From: Anomaloglossus baeobatrachus
Lineage: Eukaryota > Chordata > Amphibia > Anura > Aromobatidae
Length of the DNA: 64,000 nucleotides
Direction of reading: 5' to 3'
Assembly: GCF_048569485.1 (NCBI RefSeq)
Contig: NC_134353.1
Span: 704,520,458 to 704,584,457 of the forward strand
Made by a program: the position numbers and the translations under genes. Within the stretch, counting starts at the first letter, position 1. Every line of letters starts with the position of its first letter. The notes under the pieces are model-generated. The model was not told the origin of the DNA. It did no database searches and saw only the letters and a list, made by a program, of their open reading frames with translations. Below, one piece after another: positions 57,601 to 64,000 of this stretch.

Positions 57601-59517
57601 GCTTTATTCTGTACTTTACCAGAATTTTTTAGGAATGATGTACAGTTCCTGCAAAAAAGAAAACCATGACTCCATTAATCCTTATCTATAAAATAACAAA
57701 TCCCCCCAAATAACTTAATGGGATCATCATAATTTAAGAGAATACCGGTATGTGCCATGTGGTCAAAAGCTGCTCATGTGGTCTGTGGGTGCGCAGCTCG
57801 TGACAGGTGTTGGAAGTGTCACACCTACGACATAAAACAGTAAGTCTGTGTGGCTTTGCCAGACACATTTTGACCACAGAGCACCCTACCGGCCACTATG
57901 AATATCCCCTTGCCTAAAAACTATAGGCTTCAAGTACCATAGTACTACCATGTGGCACAGAGAATTTCTCCTGCCAGAAAAACAGACTGACGTAAAGTAA
58001 AATGATGTATCTATTCCATAATCCAATTGTTATCTGATTAAATAAGACATTACATGTGAGCACCTCTTGGGTGCAGAAGAACAGAAGCTAAAAGCTAAAA
58101 GCTGTAGAGATGTGATCAGCCCCATTCTTTAGTGCAGAATAATAGTGATATGTTGGTCCCTTCCAGCTGGGGCCATGAATACAGTAAAGGCCATTATATG
58201 TTCACCGACAGTACGAAGGGGATTGTGGGCAGAGGCTGCAATTCTATTTTCACTACTATTTAGTAAGGCGAACACCATATATGCATTCATTAACGACTGC
58301 TGTTTGTAAATGTGAATGTCTGTAAAGAGTAAAAGGAACTTTTTACCACTGGAACTAGTGGTATGACTGTATAGGTCCCAGCGCAATAATCACAATGTTA
58401 TCTGTTCTGTAATAATCAAGCTTTAAAGTTATATGCAAATTGGCCTGCAAGTGCACAGGGTGTGTCCATGCACTAGCAGCATATGAACACGCCCCCAATG
58501 AGCTTTCAGGCTGTTTTGCATGTGGCTCTACAGCTTGACTTCTCAACGTTGTCACGTGAGATTATTATAAAACTGATATATTTTCTTTTTGGATTAGGAC
58601 CTATAGAGGCGCACCACTAGTTTCAGTAGTAAAGTTGTACTGACAGATTCCATTGAAAGCCGAGTCCATACAATAAGGTTGCAATAACGCTGGAATGGTA
58701 TTTTTTGTTGGAAAATGAAGAAAATATTCCAAATAAGAAAGCATAATGTTATAATTTCAATATCCATCTACATGCAGCATCTTCACCTCGATGGATGAAC
58801 GCCGCCCGACTGAGAATTGGATAGCGCTTCCAGCACCTGATGACGTCAGATGGCGAAACCCAGTGTAAGCTCTGTGCAGCCCTCTGCACTGCTGTCCAGG
58901 CAATACTTCCTCTGGTGGTTTCTAATAATTAGCGGATGATTGGTCAAGTAACTGAGTAAACATTGGTACAGCAAAACAACAAAAAAATAAGTCCTGAGTC
59001 CAAGAAACTGCAACACTGTACAAATAAAAAAAAAACACAAGCTTCTTGTAGAGCAGGGTTATGGTGTGGTAGAAAACAATTACTCAGCCGCCTCCCTTCC
59101 CAAAAAACATCCCTTCTGTGTTAAGGACAGAGCCTTGTGGAAGATGCAGGATACATAGGAATTATCACCCAGTAGGTCCATGGGTGCTGCCTCCAATACA
59201 TTTGCAACAGTCCTGACAACACCTCAAATATGGCGTAAAAGATGGTTTTGCTGCAACTCATTCATGTATTGGTGATGATCATGGCTGTAACAGAGAGCAG
59301 ACTTTAGCTTGATATGTGCTTGGCTCTATGAAGGGACGTTCTAGAGAAACGGGATGAGCCAACAGAGGGAGGAGTTCATATTGGACGGGTATTTGAGGAC
59401 AATAAATAAGATACTGCAATGAGTCCAAGGGTACCACATCCGTCTCCAAACTGGTCCTTGAAGTGACAGGTTGGGAAGCAGGCAATGTGAGGAATAAGTG
59501 CCATCAGAATAGGATCT
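57601..59517 (-). other. 3' flank of SEPTIN5, no feature recognised
   Basis: The SEPTIN5 3' untranslated region must start here going left. On the minus strand the first canonical AATAAA is at 57608-57603, about 1.9 kb from the stop; I see no AATAAA or ATTAAA nearer. No repeat family was recognised. Confidence 0.4.
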
Positions 59518-59574
59518 TCATTGCTCTTGTATCTGCTGCTGCATTTTCTGCAACATTTCTTGCATTCTTCGCAG
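59518..59574 (-). CDS. SEPTIN5: septin 5, last coding exon
   Basis: On the minus strand a good 3' splice site (polypyrimidine then TTCCAG, AG at 59576-59575) is followed by an exon reading LRRMQEMLQKMQQQIQEQ and a TGA at 59520-59518. The human SEPT5 C-terminus is LRRMQEMLQRMKQQMQDQ, so 14 of 18 residues agree, and the differences are conservative. Septin 5 is a GTP-binding filament protein that regulates vesicle exocytosis; this exon is the end of its C-terminal coiled coil. The intron phase is 0. The preceding exons were not found up to the right edge, so they lie outside the window. GP1BB lies downstream on the same strand, as in mammals. Confidence 0.88.
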   Translation of the reverse strand: MRRMQEMLQKMQQQIQEQ

Positions 59575-60036
59575 CTGGAAGAAAATAAGACTGAATCAGA
59601 TGAAAGGAAGGTAAGGACATCACTCATGTCTACTAAATCAACAGTAATATTGTATGGGGCACACAAATGAAAATGTGAACAGCCCTACACAACATATTTA
59701 TCAATGTAGATTAGCTATCTAAAGCATTATCTTACTGACAGATGGTGAGGATCGATTCTCAGGACAATAAGCAGCGGTCACATCAGTGATCTGTGGCCGC
59801 CAGATGGAAAGCTATGAGAATTATCTCCTATATCTCGGCATCTGTAGCTCTGCTATTGGTTAGTTAATTTAAAAAACCTTTACCTGTATAATCCACTGTC
59901 ACTCCTTGGACCTGCCATTTTTTACTTTTTACTATACAGCAGCACATGACCACTATAGCCAATCACTTGCCTCATTGGGGATACCTGCATAGATATCATG
60001 AGAACAGGGATTGGATGCAGCTATCATGTAGATGTA
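59575..60036. other. SEPTIN5 last intron, proximal part
   Basis: The acceptor's polypyrimidine tract lies at 59577-59605. I see nothing else recognisable. Confidence 0.4.
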
Positions 60037-60507
60037 CAGTGCCTTAAAAAAATATTTATACCCTATGAACTTTTACACATTTTTTTTTTCACCTTGCACC
60101 CACAAACTGAAATGTATTTTACGTGATATACCAACACGAAGTAATAAGTATTTGTGAAGTGTAAGGAAATGACACATGGTTTTCTATATATTTTCAAAAT
60201 TTAGATTTGATAACTGTGACTTGCATTTGTATTCAGCCCCCTGAGTCAGTACTTTATAGGACCACCTTTCACTGCATTTACTGCTGCAGGTCATTTAAGT
60301 TATGTCTCTACCAGCTTTGCACATCTTGAGGATGACATTTTTGCCCATTCTTCTTTGCACATTAGCTCTAGCTCAGTGAAATTGGATGGAGGCGCCTGTG
60401 AACAGCAATTTTTAAGTCTTCCCACAGATTCTCAATGGGGTTTAGGTCTGGACTGTGACTGGGCCATTCACACACATGAATATGCTTTGATCTAAACCAT
60501 CCATTGT
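60037..60507 (-). mobile_element. Tc1-like transposon fragment
   Basis: The end CAGTGCCTTAAAAAAATATT follows TA (60035-60036). On the minus strand the coding remnant reads [19 protein letters not shown], with the final catalytic Glu. The element stops near 60507, so the N-terminal half is gone. Confidence 0.75.
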
Positions 60508-61830
60508 AATAATAATAATAATAACAACAACACATTTTTAATTTTTTTTTTACCACCAACATATTCCACAGCATTTTACAATTCAGAGGGGACATGTACA
60601 GACAACATCACACATTACAGAGTAACACAATTCAACAGATACAAAGATGAGTGATGGCTCTGCTCGCAAGCGTACAATCTATAAGTAAATAGGGGGCGCA
60701 CAAAAGGTAAATGGTAAAAAGTGTATTGTACAGTACGGCCATAGATAAATAGGGTATTCAAATAATGCTGCGTGAACCAGTCACCAACCAGTATCTGTAT
60801 AAGTACAGATACAGAGTGCTATTAAGCTGGTGTCACACACAGCGACAACGACGTTGCTGCTACGTCACCATTTTCTGTGACGTTGCAGCGACGTCCCGTC
60901 GCTGTCGCTGTGTGTGACATCCAGCAACGACCTGGCCCCTGCTGTGAGGTCGCCGGTCGTTGCTGAATGTCCAGCTTCATTTTTTGGTCGTCACTCTCCC
61001 GCTGTGACACACACATCGCTGTGTGTGACAGCGAGAGACTGACGAAATGAAGCGAGCAGCGAGCAGGAGCCGGCATCTGGCAGCCTGCGGTAAGCTGTAA
61101 CCAGCGTAAACATCGGGTAACCAAGGGAAGCCCTTTCCCTGGTTACCCGATATTTACCTTCGTTACCAGCCTCCGCTCTTGCTGCCAGTGCTGGCTCCTG
61201 CTCTGTGCACATGTGGCTGCAGTACGCATCGGGTAATTAACCCGATGTATACTGTAGCAAGGAGAGCAGGAAGCCAGCGCTAAGCAGTGTGCGCGGCTCC
61301 CTGCTCTCTGCACTGTGACATATAGCTGCAGCACACATCGGGTAATTAACCCGATGTGTACTGTACCTAGGAGAGCAAGGAGCCAGCGCTAAGCGCGGCT
61401 CCCTGCTCTCTGCACATGTAGCACAGTGACGTTATGATCGCTGCTTCTGCTGTGTTTGACAGCTAAGCAGCGATCATAACAGCGACTTACAAGGTCGCTG
61501 TTACGTCACAGAAAATGGTGACGTAACAGCGACGTCGTTGTCACTGTCGCTTAGTGTGACCCCAGCTTTAAGTGCATGGAGGATGCGTAAACAGATTATA
61601 CAAGAGATAAGATTAGGAGGAACATTTTTGAAGAGTAAAATGAGATTAGTTCTGATAAGTGCTGTGACGTGATAGGCCAGTCTAAAGAAATACATTTTTA
61701 GAGCACACTTAAAACTATGGGTATTGGGAATTAGTGGAGTTGTCAAGGGTAGCGCATGCCAGAGAATTGGCACAACACAAGAAAAGTCTTGTAGACAGGA
61801 ATGGGTGGTTCAGATTATTGAGGAATAGAG
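60508..61830. repeat. SINE- or LINE-tail-like repeat interrupted by a MITE
   Basis: It begins with an AATAAT run, then ACATATTCCACAGCATTTTACAATTCAGAGG, resembling reversed 3' tails of L2-mobilised repeats. After the MITE at 60835-61567 it continues with GCATGCCAGAGAATTGGCAC and GAAAAGTCTTGTAGACAGG, blocks I associate with a repeat common in frogs. The family is not resolved. Confidence 0.4.
60835..61567. mobile_element. Harbinger-like non-autonomous transposon, 733 bp, TTA target
   Basis: Ends AGCTGGTGTCACACACAGCG and the complement of AGCTGGGGTCACACTAAGCG lie next to TTA (60832-60834 and 61568-61570). Internal ACCCGATGT and ACATCGGGT blocks and GTGACGTAACAGCGACG near the right end are inverted. 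Several CAGCGCTAAGC repeats lie in the middle. No coding capacity. Confidence 0.65.
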
Positions 61831-61849
61831 CTGATCGAACGGCCAATAA

Positions 61850-64000
61850 TCCGGAGGATCACTGCCAGATTTAAAAAAGAGTCCGATCCGCTCCGGAATC
61901 CGGTGCCCATATAAGTCAATGGAGACCGGAATCCGGAGGTTAAAAACGTTTGTGGAGGGGCTAGGGGGCTAGGAGCGAGTGCGGCATACTCACCGAGGCG
62001 CTGTCATGGCGGCACACTCCTTCTGGGTCACGCTGTTACCTTCCGGAGCCAACAATTCAATATTCATTGTTTTCCCCACCCATCGGCGCATGTTGGTTGC
62101 AGCTAGACACGCCCCCACCCTGAGTGGCAGCGTGTCAGCTAACTGCAACCAATCACAGGCGGCGGGATGGCCGGTGGGCGGGGAAAGCAGTGTGTCAGTG
62201 TGTCCCCCCTAATTTTCATCCCCAGCCATGGTAATGCCGGCCGGGGGCTGGTATTTTAGCCAGCAGCCGCCCGGTATTGCAGCATGTATTACATGCGGCT
62301 ATACCGGTACATTACCGGCTCTTCCCGGAGGCGTGATGCGGTGCCAGTCGGGGTAATAGGTTTGTGATCGCATGGGCGTCTGTGAGATACCCGCATCACA
62401 AACCTGTAAATGAATGTAAATAAACACACAGAGAAATCCTTTATTTACAATAAAGTACAAACGTAGCCTCGTTCACCACTTTATTACCCCAACACCCTCC
62501 GGCGTAATCCACACGTCCCACGGCGACACATCCGGCTCTGCTATATGTCACAGCTAGTAGCCGTAAAGCATGGCTGCCAGCTCTGAGTGTAGACACTGAA
62601 TGAACGGCTGTGACAGGCTGGGCTGTGACATTGTCTCCTCCGCAGCTCCAGCCCCACCCCTCCTCAGTGCCGGCTCGCCCCCCCCGCAGAACAGGTCTGC
62701 TCTCACTGACCTTTAGCAGGTACAGTCGCATGACACTCGGCTCTGCTGTACTGCCAGCGTGAGCCGTGTGTCATGCGATGGGATCGCACCGATGCACGCG
62801 GAGACAGACAGCGGAGGAGATGGGGAGAAAGTGCTCCCTCTGTCTTCTCCGCTCCTGTGATGTGATTGCAAGATCGCATCACAGTCGCATGACCCTCGGC
62901 TGACACCTGCAGCAGAGGGTCATTTGCATATCACTTCCGATGCTGTCGCATCGAAAGCGGTACGCAAGTGTACAAGAGCCCTCAGACGTGTGCGGGTGAT
63001 GTAGTGTCAGACTCGTGCGGGTCTGACATGACATCACAAGGCACAGCCTGCCACTGTGTGAACATGAGCGTGCATGTACCTAGAAACACATGCATGCTTC
63101 TGTCAGATCTGTGTGCGGCTGTGCTGCGATGTCACACTTGTGGGAGTCCCTTGCTGTGACTGCTGCCTAAGATAAACCGCATGCGTTTTGTTTTTTTTTT
63201 AAATTAAATAATTAAAAAAAAAAAAAAGCGACATGCAGTCCCCCCAATTTTCATTCCCATCCATGATAACGCCGGCTGGGGGCTGGTACATCCTCAGCTC
63301 ACAGCCGCCCGGTATAGCCGCATCTATTAGATGTGGCCATTCCGGGGCGATATCGGCTCATCTTGATTGCCCTGGTGAGGTGGCAATCAAGGTAATAGCA
63401 GGGGTTAATAACAGCGCACGGCTGTTACTAAACCCCAGGTTTGTGATCGCATGGGCGTCTGTGAGATACCCGCATCACAAACCTGTAAATAACAATAAAT
63501 AAACAAGACACAGAGAAATCCTTTATTTGGAATAAAGTACAAACGCAGCCTCCTCCTTCACCACTTTATTACCCCAACACAGCACCCCAGCTCCGGCGTA
63601 ATCCACAAGAGATCCAGCGAAGACACATCCAGCTCTGCTACATGTCAGAGTGAGCAGCAATAGAGCACGGCTGCCCGCTCTGAGTGCAGTCTATTACTGA
63701 ACCGCGATAAGCGATGACTGCACGGCAGAGCTGTCAGAGGCTGGGGGGCGCGTCAGCCAGGAACCAATCACAGCTGAGAGGACGGCCGGTGGGCGGGGAA
63801 AACACGGAAAGCTGTGTGATTGTGTGCACAGCACAGGAAGTGAAAGCGCGACCCGGAAGCAGTGTGCCACCATGACAGAGTCTCGGTAAGTATGAAACGC
63901 TCATTTATTTATTGTTTTTTTTTATTTTTATTAATTGCCGATTCTGGATCGTGCAGCCGGAATCCCGCGCCCTGGGATAGCGCTGAAACCGCGCGGATCC
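61850..64000. mobile_element. large inverted-repeat DNA element, right end cut by window
   Basis: The left arm around CATACTCACCGAGGCGCTGTC (61986) is matched in reverse complement by GACAGAGTCTCGGTAAGTATG (63873), and the following GGCGGGG/CACACTCC blocks agree over about 100 bp. Inside are two diverged direct repeats sharing GTTTGTGATCGCATGGGCGT (62360 and 63439, 1079 bp apart). I see no transposase. Family unknown. Confidence 0.5.

Noticed and set aside
59376-59666. 96-codon minus-strand ORF over the SEPTIN5 exon
   Set aside because: The septin-like peptide is in another frame, bounded by a splice acceptor and stop; the longer ORF runs through intron and 3' UTR.

Overview
This window looks like an amphibian, most probably anuran, nuclear chromosome segment with very high transposon load. 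It keeps pieces of two host genes on the minus strand. Near 59.5 kb lies the last coding exon of septin 5 (SEPTIN5), and near 10 kb lies the main coding exon of platelet glycoprotein Ib beta (GP1BB). In mammals GP1BB follows SEPT5 at very short distance on the same strand. Order and orientation are kept here, but about 49 kb of repeats now separate the two exons. The anuran call is an inference from this linkage plus the repeat mix (Neptune-type Penelope elements, CR1, L2 and L1-like LINEs, several Tc1 families, hAT, Kolobok- and Harbinger-like MITEs, gypsy-like LTR elements).

Layout. 0-3.6 kb: the 3' end of a Penelope-like element with a GIY-YIG domain and a degenerate hammerhead, then a retroelement-linked ORF with a cold-shock-like domain. 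3.6-9.4 kb: an L2 3' end, a Penelope insertion with perfect 131-bp inverted arms, a palindromic Kolobok-like MITE and a TA-flanked transposon carrying a minisatellite. 9.8-10.4 kb: GP1BB. 10.7-12.8 kb: a Tc1 element holding a solo LTR. 13.1-13.9 kb: a 16-bp minisatellite. 14.1-22.1 kb: a hAT-like element expanded to 8 kb by nested insertions up to three levels deep. 23.3-24.3 kb: a solo LTR. 25.4-35.1 kb: a minisatellite interrupted by the 3' half of a gypsy-like element, whose integrase region is split by a nearly full-length CR1 LINE; another solo LTR follows. 36.7-39.3 kb: SINE debris and a full-length Tc1 element with an uninterrupted 345-aa transposase. 40.7-46.1 kb: another LTR, a second folded Penelope insertion, an old tandem array, an L1-like ORF1 and a decayed Tc1. 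46.2-51.8 kb: a MITE split by a second CR1, itself carrying a small palindromic MITE, then a 566-bp tandem duplication and a 26-bp minisatellite. 52-59.5 kb: mostly unassigned sequence with MITEs. 59.5-64 kb: the SEPTIN5 exon, Tc1 and SINE-like debris, a Harbinger-like MITE and a large inverted-repeat element running off the window.

Functionally, only the two host exons are likely to serve the animal: a septin linked to exocytosis and a subunit of the von Willebrand factor receptor of platelets/thrombocytes. The other open frames belong to mobile elements. The most unusual items are the cold-shock-domain ORF, the folded Penelope insertions with hammerhead-like cores and 13-bp target duplications, the CR1 with tandem TATA-bearing 5' monomers, and a family of TA-flanked transposons with internal minisatellites. 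All family names rest on motif reading by eye, not on database searches.
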